Source: Alteribacter natronophilus (GTDB lineage: Bacteria; Bacillota; Bacilli; Bacillales; Salisediminibacteriaceae). From it: 64,000 nt of DNA. Positions 1 to 9,432 of this stretch are shown here, in pieces. A program made the translations under genes and the position numbers. Each line of letters begins with the position of its first letter. Positions within the stretch are counted from its first letter, which is position 1. Under the pieces are notes generated by a model. The model made no database searches and was not told where the DNA came from. It saw nothing but the letters and a program-made list of their open reading frames with translations. The stretch spans positions 310,001 to 374,000 of the forward strand of contig NZ_VCRO01000004.1 in the NCBI RefSeq assembly GCF_006007885.1, in the 5' to 3' direction.

Positions 1-954
1 TACGATGAGGAGTATGGTTTGTACTTTAATTTCAGAAAGGATCAACTGAAAAATCCGAATTCGGTTATGGTTGAACGGATCAATGATCTGCTGTATCCAT
101 TCTTCTGGCGTACAACCAAAGCTCAGCTCCAGGTACCGCCGGCAAATGAAAATGAATTGCTTCACGTAATGGCTAATGAACAGGAGCAGCAGCTTCTGAA
201 TCTGCTGTATCGAAAATACGGACACTCTGTTTTTCATCTCTATATCCGTCTGATTCAGGCATCGGTTAATCCTCTACTATTGCTGAACAGTATCGATTAC
301 ACCGAAATGTACGGTGAGGATGCTAATAACAGTGATACCCCCTGGAACTCGATCGATTCAGATCAAATCCAGTTTACAAAGGAAGAAATAGAGTTGATCC
401 GCAATGTCCCGAAGACGTCAAAATACTATAAAGCCGTCAACTTGGCACGTTCCCTGTATGAGGAAAAAAAGCAATCAATAATCTGGTGTATTTTTGTTGA
501 TACGATGCTCACCCTTAAAGACGATTTACGCCAAAAGGGCATTAATGCAGAAGTGATTTACGGTGATACGAGTCAGGAAGACCGTGATGCCATTATCGAA
601 AGATTCTTGAACCGGGAAATTGATATTCTGATAACCAACCCGCACACATTGGGGGAGTCGGTTTCCCTCCACCATACTTGTCACGATGCTATCTACTTGG
701 AATACTCTTTTAATCTAACCCATCTTCTCCAATCCCGAGACCGAATTCATCGTCTGGGCTTAAAAGAAGGGGATTATACCCAGTATTACTTTCTGATGCT
801 TCAGGGCCAGGAAGGTGAGCGTAATTCCATAGATGAACGCATTTATTACCGGTTAATGGACAAGGAAGAACGTATGCTCTCCGCCATTGAACGTGGTGTA
901 CTGGTGCCGGATCCCAAAGTGGACTTAGCTGAGATTATTGCTTTGTTTGAATAA
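1..954 (+). CDS. SNF2-type DEAD/DEAH helicase, C-terminal part (5' end outside window)
   Basis: The reading frame is open from base 1, so only the C-terminal ~317 residues are seen. They contain the second RecA-like lobe of an SNF2/superfamily 2 helicase: an IIWCIF strand, the YGDTSQEDRD segment followed by a helix and a DILITNP strand, GESVSLHHTCH, and the motif VI-like QSRDRIHRLG with its arginines. The C-terminal tail is typical of bacterial SNF2 proteins. Such enzymes are ATP-driven DNA translocases, often in restriction or repair systems. The Walker A/B lobe would lie upstream, so the system cannot be named. A hairpin terminator follows the stop. Confidence 0.75.
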   Translation, partial: YDEEYGLYFNFRKDQLKNPNSVMVERINDLLYPFFWRTTKAQLQVPPANENELLHVMANEQEQQLLNLLYRKYGHSVFHLYIRLIQASVNPLLLLNSIDYTEMYGEDANNSDTPWNSIDSDQIQFTKEEIELIRNVPKTSKYYKAVNLARSLYEEKKQSIIWCIFVDTMLTLKDDLRQKGINAEVIYGDTSQEDRDAIIERFLNREIDILITNPHTLGESVSLHHTCHDAIYLEYSFNLTHLLQSRDRIHRLGLKEGDYTQYYFLMLQGQEGERNSIDERIYYRLMDKEERMLSAIERGVLVPDPKVDLAEIIALFE

Positions 955-1029
955 TCGGTTAAGGTGAAGTGCATAACGTTTCCGAGACGACGCACTGCGA
1001 GGCAGTTGCCAGAATTGAATTAATATAAA

Positions 1030-1067
1030 GGAAAGAGCCTGATCCTTTGGTGGATGAGGCTCTTTAA
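1030..1067 (+). terminator. Rho-independent terminator after the helicase gene
   Basis: Inverted arms AAAGAGCCT and AGGCTCTTT enclose a 16-nt loop, ~80 nt after the helicase stop. The T-run is short. Nothing else is seen in 955-1150. Confidence 0.6.
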
Positions 1068-1152
1068 ATGGGGAAATACCAGGACTGTAATATTACTGGA
1101 AACAGGCTCGCAGTATTTCTTTCAGAGCCGATTTTCGTTAAAATAGATAGTG

Positions 1153-1182
1153 TTGATTTTTCCTTTGATTATTTGGTATGAA
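1153..1182 (+). promoter_or_regulatory. Candidate promoter for dus
   Basis: TTGATT and TATGAA are separated by 18 nt, about 70 nt before the dus start. This is an eye-fit to the housekeeping consensus. Confidence 0.35.
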
Positions 1183-1252
1183 GTATGTTAATAGATAGAA
1201 GAATTGGAGCATATCAATTCGGATGCCTGTCAGCAAGAGGAGTTGATCTATA

Positions 1253-2215
1253 ATGAAAGAAAATTTCTGGCGTGAACTGCCACGTCCGTTTTTCATATTA
1301 GCACCAATGGAAGATGTGACAGACGTTGTGTTTCGTCACGTCGTAAGTAAAGCCGCGCGGCCGGATGTGTTTTTCACGGAATTCACAAACTCGGACAGCT
1401 ACTGCCACACCGAAGGCAGGGACAGTGTGCGCGGCCGCCTTCTCTTTACAGAAGATGAACAGCCGATGGTAGCGCACATCTGGGGAGATAAACCCGAGTA
1501 TTTCCGCGAAATGAGTAAAGGCATGGCGGAGATGGGTTTTAAAGGGATCGATATTAACATGGGCTGCCCTGTACCGAACGTGGCCTCGAGCGGGAAAGGG
1601 AGCGGCCTGATTCGTCGCCCGGATACGGCGGCAGATCTGGTCCAGGCAGCAAAAACGGGCGGGCTGCCTGTAAGCGTGAAAACACGCCTCGGCTTTACGG
1701 AAGTGAACGAGTGGAAGGAATGGCTCAAGCATATTTTTGAGCAGGATATTGCGAACCTTTCCATTCATTTACGTACAAGAGAGGAAATGAGCGCAGTGGA
1801 TGCCCACTGGGAGCTGATTCCGGAAATCAAGAAGATGCGCGACGACATCGCACCACAGACGCTGCTTACGATCAACGGTGATATTCCTGACAGGCAAGTC
1901 GGTCTCGAGCTGGCTGAAAAATACGAGATCGACGGCGTTATGATCGGACGGGGGATCTTTAAAAATCCTTTTGCCTTTGAAAAAGTGCCAAAAGAGCACA
2001 CGAGTCAGGAATACCTTGATCTGTTAAGACTGCAGCTCGATCTTCAGGACCATTATGCAGAACAGGTGCCGCGTCCCATCACCAAGCTTCACCGCTTTTT
2101 CAAGATTTACGTCAAAGGGTTCCGCGGGGCCAGCGCATTAAGAAATGAGCTAATGAAGACGAAATCGACGGATGAAGTGCGTGCGCTGCTTGATGAATTT
2201 GAAAAGGAAAGTTGA
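1253..2215 (+). CDS. dus: tRNA-dihydrouridine synthase (Dus family)
   Basis: FMN-dependent enzyme reducing uridine to dihydrouridine in the tRNA D-loop. The 320-aa protein has the family order: N-terminal [11 protein letters not shown] (FMN binding), INMGCPVPN with the catalytic Cys at about residue 105, [15 protein letters not shown], and [12 protein letters not shown] at the end of the TIM barrel, then the helical tRNA-binding domain. Length is normal. The start has GAGGAG 8-9 nt upstream. A strong terminator follows, and immediately after it lies the left junction of the integrated island, so dus is the left host neighbour of the insertion site and is left intact. Confidence 0.9.
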   Translation: MKENFWRELPRPFFILAPMEDVTDVVFRHVVSKAARPDVFFTEFTNSDSYCHTEGRDSVRGRLLFTEDEQPMVAHIWGDKPEYFREMSKGMAEMGFKGIDINMGCPVPNVASSGKGSGLIRRPDTAADLVQAAKTGGLPVSVKTRLGFTEVNEWKEWLKHIFEQDIANLSIHLRTREEMSAVDAHWELIPEIKKMRDDIAPQTLLTINGDIPDRQVGLELAEKYEIDGVMIGRGIFKNPFAFEKVPKEHTSQEYLDLLRLQLDLQDHYAEQVPRPITKLHRFFKIYVKGFRGASALRNELMKTKSTDEVRALLDEFEKES

Positions 2216-2222
2216 TAGGAGA

Positions 2223-2260
2223 GGGACGGTGAAATGGTTTTATTTTCACCGTCCCTTTTA
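2223..2260 (+). terminator. Rho-independent terminator of dus
   Basis: Twelve-bp arms GGGACGGTGAAA / TTTCACCGTCCC are followed by TTTTATTG. Confidence 0.85.
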
Positions 2261-2264
2261 TTGT

Positions 2265-2302
2265 TACGCACTCCACACATGTGGAGGTTGTGTCGCAGAC
2301 AA
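2265..2302 (+). other. attL: left junction of the serine-integrase island
   Basis: The outer (host) half-site TACGCACTCCAC at 2265-2276, core ACAT at 2277-2280 and inner (element) half-site at 2281-2302 (GTGGAGGTTGTG...AGACAA). The core is in the same orientation at 33951-33954, while the arms are swapped, exactly as expected for attL and attR of a large serine recombinase. The integrase gene ends 14 nt away. Confidence 0.85.
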
Positions 2303-2315
2303 TTAGCGTGGATAA

Positions 2316-3800
2316 CTAAACCAATTTATCGAACAGGGAGAACCGGTAAATCACCGTTGGTTCTCCCTTTTTGCTGACTTCAATCCGCTCGACAAAGTAC
2401 TGAAGCATCGGAGAAGTCACCTCTTCAAACGGCTCGAAGCGGGCGAAGAGGTCCTTTAGCCGGTCCAGTTCGTTATTTAGAGGGTCTTCCTTCAGGGCTT
2501 CCTGAAGTTCAAGTTGCTTTCGCTTCAGTTCTTTAACCCTAAATTCCGCCTCATCCGATACTTCCCTGTACTCAGAGTGGCTGATAATATCGTCAGCGAG
2601 CATTTCGATGTATTTTTTTCGTTTGTTTTTTAGGGTTTCAAGTTCTTCTAAAACCCCTGTCATGGCGGACTTATTCGCTTCCCTGCGTTCTTCTTCACCT
2701 TGCCTGATTTTGTTCAGGTACTCTTGGTCTAAAACGAACTCATGAGCTTTTTTTATATCTAAAAGTACCTTTTTTATAAGCACATCTTCCTTCACAGCGT
2801 GAGAGGTACAGGCAACTTTACCGTGACGGCCATAACTGCCGCAGATGTAACCCGCCCGGTTCTGGCGGTACCACATGCCCGAGCCGCAATCGGCGCAGTA
2901 AAGAAGATTGGTGAAGAGATGGAGCTGAACTTTGGTCCGGTTCCGCTTTCTGGTTTTCATCAGTTCCTGCACAGCCTGGAAGTCAGAGCGGCTGACGAGT
3001 GGAGGATGAGCATCCTTTTTGATGAGATGTTTCTCTTCAGGCACGCTCTCCCGCGCATCGGATGTTACACTTCTGGTCGTTTCCCTGTGCTGGACGAGGT
3101 CGCCGGTGTAGTGAGGGTTGGTCAATATCTTGCGGATGGTTGACCCTTGCCAGAACCGACCTGCATTCCTCTTCCCCGCTTCCTTGGCAGGTGTGGGAAG
3201 ACCTTCATTGGATAAGGTGCGGGCAATTGAATCGAACCCCATTCCGGAGAGGTACATCCTGAAGATGCGTCTGACTACTTCCGACTTATGGTCATTGGCT
3301 GGGACAAGCGTTTTACTGACCACCTGATAGCCATAAGGGGGATTGGCCCCCATAAACTCGCCCTTTCTTGCTCCGGAGATGAGTGCTGCCTTTATCCGTT
3401 CGGACGTCCGCTGGGATTCCTGTTCGTAAACCCAGGCGTAAAGCCCGAACATGTGGATGTTGCCTTCGATGGAATTAATGGCATTATCGTACGTGACGAT
3501 GTGGACGCCATTGTTCTCGGCAACATCCTTGATTTCATACGACAGCTTCCCGTTCCGGGCAAGCCTGGACAATTCCTTTGAGATGATGACATCGAAGAGG
3601 CCCGCTTTGGCATCTTCAATCATCTGCTTCAGGTTCTTCCGCTTCTTATCCTTCGTACCGCTCTCCACGTCAATGTAGAACTGATGCAAAATCCACCCCT
3701 TATCCGCAATAATGTTGTAAAAATAACGCTGCTGATTCACCAGAGACGACTTCTGTTCTTCACGGTCCGTCGACACCCTGATGTAAACGGCGCATTTCAA
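2316..3800 (-). CDS. Large serine recombinase (island integrase)
   Basis: Catalyses integration and excision through a phosphoserine link. The 494-aa protein has an N-terminal resolvase domain (about 1-150) with the nucleophile in YIRVSTD (Ser10), SKELSRLARN and an SGTKDKKR loop; a Recombinase domain (about 160-270, GANPPYGYQ, GKRNAGRFWQGSTIRKIL); a zinc-ribbon (CADCGSGMW...CGSYGRHGKVACTSH); and a coiled-coil region from about 365 to 450. The start is TTG with GAGGGG very close upstream. Its stop is 14 nt from attL, the usual place for an integrase. It is related to the recombinase at 18021-19505, and a decayed tail of the same type lies at 35570-35690. Confidence 0.92.
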   Translation of the reverse strand: MKCAVYIRVSTDREEQKSSLVNQQRYFYNIIADKGWILHQFYIDVESGTKDKKRKNLKQMIEDAKAGLFDVIISKELSRLARNGKLSYEIKDVAENNGVHIVTYDNAINSIEGNIHMFGLYAWVYEQESQRTSERIKAALISGARKGEFMGANPPYGYQVVSKTLVPANDHKSEVVRRIFRMYLSGMGFDSIARTLSNEGLPTPAKEAGKRNAGRFWQGSTIRKILTNPHYTGDLVQHRETTRSVTSDARESVPEEKHLIKKDAHPPLVSRSDFQAVQELMKTRKRNRTKVQLHLFTNLLYCADCGSGMWYRQNRAGYICGSYGRHGKVACTSHAVKEDVLIKKVLLDIKKAHEFVLDQEYLNKIRQGEEERREANKSAMTGVLEELETLKNKRKKYIEMLADDIISHSEYREVSDEAEFRVKELKRKQLELQEALKEDPLNNELDRLKDLFARFEPFEEVTSPMLQYFVERIEVSKKGEPTVIYRFSLFDKLV

Positions 3801-3914
3801 ATCCCCTCAACTCCGTTCCGTTGAGGTGTAGTGGGTTTGCCTGATTATATTTTTGGCAAGTTGTTTAGCAAATAAACTGAAGACAAGATTCGAGTAGGTT
3901 AATTTCTGTACCAA

Positions 3915-4185
3915 GGGGCTGGGACATAAGAAAAGTGTGGAGGTGAGAATCCGAACAATAAGCTGACAAGCGGATGAAATATCACGGCCTCTTGCAGACG
4001 GAAAAGGAGGGCACTGATAAAGTTTGGTTTTTAACTTTTTCGGTGGCTGTGAGGCAATGAGTATAACGGTACTTAGAAAGCCTGTTCCGATTGGGTTTCT
4101 TGTAACAGGCGCGCAGCCGATAAAGCCATTGTGGCTTGAATGAAGGCTACTGAAAAAGTTGATTGGGACTTTTTCAGTGGCCTCA
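3915..4185 (+). repeat. Dispersed repeat / IS remnant (copy 1)
   Basis: Begins with GGGGCTGGGACATAA, contains GAGAATCCGAACAATA and ends in an inverted pair CTACTGAAAAAGT / ACTTTTTCAGTGG (4148-4182). A shorter copy in opposite orientation lies at 54922-55038. There is no convincing coding frame. It is probably a non-autonomous or decayed transposon end. It fills most of the gap 3801-4315. Confidence 0.5.
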
Positions 4186-4315
4186 GGAAAAGAGCAAGTG
4201 AGACCCACAAGTACGCAAAGGCTCAGCGCTTCTCTCGGAAAGCGGCGTAAATTTCAGGAGAGTATTACCTGCACCGCATATTGATTGTTCAGATTTTCGT
4301 CTGTAAACACATCCT

Positions 4316-6055
4316 CTATTTTTTCTCCCATCTTTGGATAAGTGTTTCCATATCCGCATTATGCCATTTCTTTTGCCATTCTTGTAGATACGCAATGTCA
4401 TTCGATGATGGTTGTGGTTCACATCTATCTATAGAAACTAATGAAGGCATAATAATAGAGTCACCAATAATTATTGCCTCACCTTCTTTTAATGTGGAAA
4501 GAGAATCTGTAATCGGTCCAACCACATCCGGTAAGAGACGTTTTACATAATTTTGGTCATCAGGGTTAGTCAATCTCATGGAGATAAAGTTGCTACATTG
4601 CGAAAATATAGTCTCAGAAATTTCTGAGGGTCTTTGACTAACTATCATGGCGGTAACTCCATACTTTCTTCCTTCCTTGGCAATTCGCTCAATAGATGTC
4701 CTAGAAGCATTAAATTTTGCAGAGGTAACTTTAGGAACATATTTATGAGCTTCTTCGTAAACCAAAAGTAATGGGTTGGCTGTAGAGTCAGGGTTTTCAC
4801 TGATGTGTTTTTTGTAAAAGTAACCGTACTCAAATAGAATCCTTGATATGAGTGAAACAGTGATGCTTAAAACTTCAAAAGGTACCCCACTTAAATCAAT
4901 AATTGTAATATTTGCCTCGTTGTCAGCTTTATATCCAATGAGATTGCGTAGTATTTGTTCAAATGAACTATCCTCTGTTGTGGAACTAAATAAAAACCCT
5001 AAACGTTTATCATATACTTTATTGTTAATTCTGGAGATGAATTTTTCTAATGTACCATCGTTATAAGTCCCTTTACTAATTGATTGAGATTTAACTTCTA
5101 AAAATGTGTACTCCTCTTTGAAATAATAATCGAACTTTTCATTGTCGTTGGTAAATTCGATGCCATCTTCTTCATGCGCTAGACAAATGATATTTGGCTT
5201 TTTAGCTTTTCTGGTTTCTCTAGACAGGTTACTTATACAATTTATTACTTCGATTATCGAGAATGGCACTGGAGAGTCAAAGGTGAGGTCCAAATCGTTT
5301 CCGTTATGCATTTGTTTATTCCTGGTGATTACTCTTCTTAACAGAGATGATTGATTATAAGATTGGTTCTCTCCAGATTCTACAAATAGTTCTTCTAGCT
5401 CTTCGCCATTCATTAACCAGAAGGGAAGCAGGAGGTTATCGACATTAATAGAATTTCCTTCAGGAAAAGCAGATTCGTATTCAGAGTGAATATCAAATAA
5501 CACAATGTGAGAATTATTAAGACCCTCATAACTAGAATTTTTCTTTCCGATTGCTTCTTGGAGTACTTTTGTAACAGTGTGAGATTTACCTGAACCGGTT
5601 GAACCTACTATTGCAATGTGCTTATTAAAGAATTTGTCCCCGTTAACTGGTACAGTTATTTGATTATCTTGAGAAAGTGTTGAAAAACAAAAATGGCTTT
5701 CTTCTGATACTACATCGTATATTTTTTGAATTTCGTTCTTTCTTGCTAAATCTACGTCCGTGGGAGGAATAGCGATATTGTTCCCCCCTCTTGTGAATTT
5801 TCCTTCATCATCAAGAAATCCTATTGGAGCAGCCTCAAGTATGTAATTACTTTCTTTATCTTCTTTTTTTTCTATTGTGAAATTCTCAATTACACTGAGG
5901 AGAGCACAATCATCACTGTCCGAAACTCTAAGGTAGGAACCCACCGTGAATTTCTCATTTTCAAGCTTGAATTTTTCTATATCAGATACTTCAATCTTAA
6001 TTTTATTTGGTAAGACAGAAACTACTTTAGCAACTTTTTGTGTAACCTCACTCAT
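4316..6055 (-). CDS. herA: HerA-family ATPase of a DUF4297-HerA defence pair
   Basis: Hexameric FtsK/HerA-type DNA translocase. About 579 aa: N-terminal HAS-barrel-like beta region (to about 90), Walker A IVGSTGSGKSHTVTK near 150, FDIHSEYE, Walker B LLLVYEEAHKYVP near 425, then EGRKYGVTAMIVSQRPSEIS and the arginine-finger/sensor region with NPDDQNYVKRLLPD. I place the start at the ATG at 6055 rather than the upstream GTG, because the GGAGTGG site would overlap the GTG. It begins 11 nt after the stop of the DUF4297-like nuclease, so the two are surely co-transcribed. HerA paired with DUF4297 is a published anti-phage module (Gao et al. 2020). Confidence 0.85.
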   Translation of the reverse strand: MSEVTQKVAKVVSVLPNKIKIEVSDIEKFKLENEKFTVGSYLRVSDSDDCALLSVIENFTIEKKEDKESNYILEAAPIGFLDDEGKFTRGGNNIAIPPTDVDLARKNEIQKIYDVVSEESHFCFSTLSQDNQITVPVNGDKFFNKHIAIVGSTGSGKSHTVTKVLQEAIGKKNSSYEGLNNSHIVLFDIHSEYESAFPEGNSINVDNLLLPFWLMNGEELEELFVESGENQSYNQSSLLRRVITRNKQMHNGNDLDLTFDSPVPFSIIEVINCISNLSRETRKAKKPNIICLAHEEDGIEFTNDNEKFDYYFKEEYTFLEVKSQSISKGTYNDGTLEKFISRINNKVYDKRLGFLFSSTTEDSSFEQILRNLIGYKADNEANITIIDLSGVPFEVLSITVSLISRILFEYGYFYKKHISENPDSTANPLLLVYEEAHKYVPKVTSAKFNASRTSIERIAKEGRKYGVTAMIVSQRPSEISETIFSQCSNFISMRLTNPDDQNYVKRLLPDVVGPITDSLSTLKEGEAIIIGDSIIMPSLVSIDRCEPQPSSNDIAYLQEWQKKWHNADMETLIQRWEKK

Positions 6056-6066
6056 CGTAACCACTC

Positions 6067-7224
6067 CTAAGATATGATATTGATAGCTTGCTTAATATCA
6101 TCAATTTCAACACTAATATCTTTACTAGCATTTGAGGAGAAATCTAATCGGTTCTGCGAGAAAAATTGATAGACTTTATCTAAGGGAAAAGAGTCAGTTA
6201 ACTCGGGTAAGAAGTCTTCTTTAATAAATCTAACTGGCACCTGCTGGTTACGTTCAATAAAGTCGCGCATTCTAAATTTATCGTCGTCAAAGTATGTGCC
6301 GTCAAAAAATTGTTCGTTTTTATCTGCCATACTCTTCTTTAACTCGGTAATTACTGAATCCCTTATGTTTCTAAAGCAAATTATTGGAGATGGCGATTTA
6401 TCCTTCCTATAATACTTGTTCCTTATTTTGTAAGTCAATTCTGCTAATTCTGTACGCGAAGAATACTTGGATGCATCAATAATAAACAATCTTTCGAAGT
6501 TATGAAGGTTTAACCCTTTAATTGTAAAGAACTGTTTTTTCATGAATTGTTCATATGAGTGTGAATCCATAGAATTCTTATAAACCGCATAAAATATAAC
6601 TTGTTCGTGATTCTCAATTATATTATCAAGCTCTTTTTTTGAGAGTGCACGATGCTTTTTTTCCTTAATCACTAGTCGAAAAATTTCTGACCTTATTATC
6701 GAGTGTTGAATAATAGCTAAATTCCTATCAGCTATTCCGTATGCTTTTCCTATTAAATCTAATGTATAACGAAAAGTTTCTTCGTAATCTTCTGTAAACT
6801 CTAGTGCAAATGAATCAATAAACTTTTCAAGCAGTTCCCTGTTAAACTCTTCTGTGTCTTTTCCTAGTATTTCATTTAGTTGGTCAATTGAAATTATAGA
6901 TGTCTGCGGGGATTTATCTTTAAAGAAGCAATACAAGTAATATGTTTTAGTTTTATCTTGTTCAAACAATTTAATAAGTTGTTTAATTGGGCGCCGTATT
7001 TTACTAGGAGAGTAGTTTTGTGCCTCTTTATGTTTAACTTGGATAACTGTGTTCTTGTAATCAATATCTTGAACGTTTTCAAAACTAACAGTTTTATCGG
7101 GATTCTCCAGTATCTCAATAATCGTTTTATCAAATTGATATAGAAATCCCTTTATTGCATAATAACCTCCATCTTTATCATCTTGGGATAAGAATCCTTC
7201 GCTTTTTTCCTCTATTACTTCCAA
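6067..7224 (-). CDS. DUF4297/Cap4-type nuclease, partner of HerA
   Basis: The N-terminal ~100 residues read as a PD-(D/E)xK dsDNA nuclease of the DUF4297/Cap4 type: GGYYAIKGFLYQFD, then FENVQDIDY (acidic metal ligands) and VIQVKHKEA (the QxK motif). The remaining ~280 residues are helical with no motif I can name; in related systems this part contacts HerA or senses the phage. I favour the TTG start at 7224, preceded by AGAGGTGG, over an ATG at 7302: a TATATTATA stretch that looks like the -10 lies between them. Expected role: HerA-assembled nuclease degrading DNA or causing abortive infection. Inferred from family knowledge. Confidence 0.72.
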   Translation of the reverse strand: MEVIEEKSEGFLSQDDKDGGYYAIKGFLYQFDKTIIEILENPDKTVSFENVQDIDYKNTVIQVKHKEAQNYSPSKIRRPIKQLIKLFEQDKTKTYYLYCFFKDKSPQTSIISIDQLNEILGKDTEEFNRELLEKFIDSFALEFTEDYEETFRYTLDLIGKAYGIADRNLAIIQHSIIRSEIFRLVIKEKKHRALSKKELDNIIENHEQVIFYAVYKNSMDSHSYEQFMKKQFFTIKGLNLHNFERLFIIDASKYSSRTELAELTYKIRNKYYRKDKSPSPIICFRNIRDSVITELKKSMADKNEQFFDGTYFDDDKFRMRDFIERNQQVPVRFIKEDFLPELTDSFPLDKVYQFFSQNRLDFSSNASKDISVEIDDIKQAINIIS

Positions 7225-7368
7225 AATACCACCTCTATTTCCTTTTATTCTCTTATAATATAACACACTGAATATCTTTTTTTTTTGAATTTTGATACCC
7301 ACTTATCAGTTGTTTTGACTAAGTGTTCTTCTGCGTAGTGGCATGTTATCAATAGATTATTTGAGCTT

Positions 7369-7398
7369 TTGAAATGTATGGTACAATTTTACTATATA
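7369..7398 (+). promoter_or_regulatory. Candidate promoter for the SHOCT-domain gene
   Basis: TTGAAA and TATATA with 18-nt spacing, 20 nt before the start at 7418. Confidence 0.4.
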
Positions 7399-7417
7399 AG
7401 GAAAGGGAGGAATTTTT

Positions 7418-8272
7418 GTGGGGAATATTGGGTGTTTAGGAGTAGCTATTGTCTTTGCAGTATTAACTTTCAGTATAAGTCCCTGGCTTAGTTTAATTAT
7501 TTTTGGTGTTGCTATTGCTGGTGTAGTCTTTGAAACTAAGGAAGAAAAAAGAATTGAAGAAAGTGAAACCTCAAATAGAATAAATAGAACTCAGGGTATT
7601 AATAAAGTAGAAAGAGAAACAGATTTCCAGGCCTCTTTAACTTTTGAAGGTAACCCTCATGTATCTCAAGTAATTGCTGTTGATGAGAAGGGTATGAAGG
7701 TAGCTCTTATAGATGGAGAGAGATTTAACGAAAGTTATCAAGTTGTTGATTACAGAGATATTTTGTCGTCGGAAGTACTAGTAGATGGTAAAGAACTGAT
7801 ATCTACATCGAGAAGTAGTCAAATTGGAGGCGCATTATTAGGCGGTATCCTAGCTGGTGGAGTGGGTGCAATTATTGGAGGGCTGTCCGGAACTAAGTCC
7901 AAGGGGAAGGATATTTCAAGAATTGATTTTCATATAATAATTAACGATACAGCGAATCCTGCTTTTTTATTGAATTTTTACGATAAAAATAATTCGAAAT
8001 CCGGTATGGCACTACCAGAAAATCTTTTAAAAGCTGAACTTGATAGTGCAAATCAAATACATCAAGTAGTTAGTGTACTTATCCATCAAGCCGATAAAAT
8101 TGACCAGCAAGAACAAAATAGTAATGAGAAATTTCAAATCAATGACATTCAGTCAACCGATAATTCAACCAGTTTGATAGCAGATGAAATTAGAAAGCTT
8201 TCACAGTTAAAAGAGGAGGGAGTATTAACTGAAGAAGAATACGAGAAGCAAAAGCTGAAATTATTAGCATAG
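7418..8272 (+). CDS. Membrane protein with glycine zipper and SHOCT domain
   Basis: 284 aa; GTG start with AAAGGGAGG 7 nt upstream. Residues 5-38 form one or two hydrophobic segments. A central beta-rich region is followed by a glycine-zipper-like hairpin near 145-165 (GGALLGGILAGGVGAIIGG). The last ~30 residues match the SHOCT domain (EIRKLSQLKEEGVLTEEEYE), a short helical oligomerisation motif at protein C-termini. No enzyme motif is visible. The gene is transcribed divergently from the DUF4297-HerA pair. Function unknown. Confidence 0.75.
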   Translation: MGNIGCLGVAIVFAVLTFSISPWLSLIIFGVAIAGVVFETKEEKRIEESETSNRINRTQGINKVERETDFQASLTFEGNPHVSQVIAVDEKGMKVALIDGERFNESYQVVDYRDILSSEVLVDGKELISTSRSSQIGGALLGGILAGGVGAIIGGLSGTKSKGKDISRIDFHIIINDTANPAFLLNFYDKNNSKSGMALPENLLKAELDSANQIHQVVSVLIHQADKIDQQEQNSNEKFQINDIQSTDNSTSLIADEIRKLSQLKEEGVLTEEEYEKQKLKLLA

Positions 8273-8327
8273 GAACAAGGAACATTTGTATACTCAGTTA
8301 ATTTAAATCTAATTGGAGGGTCATTTG

Positions 8328-9260
8328 ATGAGTATTTCATTTAAGCAACTAGCATACAAAGTTATAAAAGAAACCCGAAAACCAATGACACCAACAGAGA
8401 TATGGGAGTACGCTAAACAAAATAACTACGAAAATTTGGTTTCCTCTAAAGGCAAGACTCCCGACAGGACAATTGCTGCTCGTATTTACGTTGACATGAA
8501 CAATAACCCGGATACAAAGTTCATTAAAATTGAAGAAGCGAAGCCGAGGAAGTTTTTCCTCAAGGAATTGGCTAGTGAAGGAGAGATGACTAGAATCCGG
8601 GAGAAGGAAAAAGAAGTCGTGGAGGAACCAGAAGGCAACACTAAGTATTCTGAGCGGGATTTACATCCGTTCCTCACCTATTTTGCTGATACGTTTATGA
8701 ATATACATACAAAGACCATTTATCATGAGCGTTCTACAAAAAGCAGTTATGCACAATGGCTGCACCCAGATATCGTAGGTGTTAACTTCCCTATTGATGA
8801 ATGGCACAAAGAAGTACTGGAGTTTGGCATGCAGTTTGGTAGCCAGTTAGTAAAGATTTACTCCTTTGAACTAAAGAAGGAATTGACCTTCTCCAATCTC
8901 AGAGAATCTTTTTTCCAAACGGTTTCAAACTCCAGTTGGGCTAATGAAGGATATTTGGTGGCAGCAAAAGTATCCAGAGATGATGAGTTTTTAAATGAAC
9001 TAAAGCGTCTGTCCACTGCTTTTGGGATAGGCATTATCGAGCTGGATATAGAAGACCCTGATTCTTCTTCTGTTCTGTTCCCGGCCAGATACAAACCAGA
9101 CCTTGATTGGGAAACCATAAATAAGATAACGGTTCAGAATCCGGATTTCAGAAAGTTTATCAGAAGAGTAAAGAATGATTTGAATAGCCACGAAGTCATT
9201 AAGCAAATGTACGATAAAGTTTACGAAGCAGAAGTTTTGAGTGACCTTATAAAGAAGTGA
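8328..9260 (+). CDS. HARE-HTH protein with possible PD-(D/E)xK C-terminal domain (HrgA/COG2958-like)
   Basis: The start is ATG 8328 with TTGGAGGG 7 nt upstream. Residues 1-75 match the HARE-HTH winged-helix domain (FKQLAYKVIKE, MTPTEIWEYAKQNNY, TPDRTIAARIYVDM), which is linked to DNA modification and restriction proteins. The rest resembles the HrgA/COG2958 C-terminal domain: WLHPDIVGV followed by IYSFELKKE and NEGYLVAA, a spacing compatible with a PD-(D/E)xK nuclease core (D, ExK). Likely a restriction- or defence-linked DNA-binding protein. Nuclease activity is an inference. Confidence 0.65.
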   Translation: MSISFKQLAYKVIKETRKPMTPTEIWEYAKQNNYENLVSSKGKTPDRTIAARIYVDMNNNPDTKFIKIEEAKPRKFFLKELASEGEMTRIREKEKEVVEEPEGNTKYSERDLHPFLTYFADTFMNIHTKTIYHERSTKSSYAQWLHPDIVGVNFPIDEWHKEVLEFGMQFGSQLVKIYSFELKKELTFSNLRESFFQTVSNSSWANEGYLVAAKVSRDDEFLNELKRLSTAFGIGIIELDIEDPDSSSVLFPARYKPDLDWETINKITVQNPDFRKFIRRVKNDLNSHEVIKQMYDKVYEAEVLSDLIKK

Positions 9261-9432
9261 GAATCCGACTGACAAATCTGGAAAAATTGAGTGAAGGACT
9301 TCTTGTTATTTCATTGAATCATTTAAAGAGGAAACATTTGTATTTTATTGTACTTTAACGAATTTACCGGAAGCTATAGTGACTATTATTTTTACTTAAT
9401 CAAAACTATTCAAAAAAAAGAAGGAGATTCTT

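Noticed and set aside
1298-2001. Several minus-strand frames within dus
   Set aside because: Antisense shadows; dus has all family motifs on the plus strand.
3807-4208. 133-codon minus-strand frame
   Set aside because: Covers the dispersed repeat 3915-4185, has no ribosome site and no protein-like composition.
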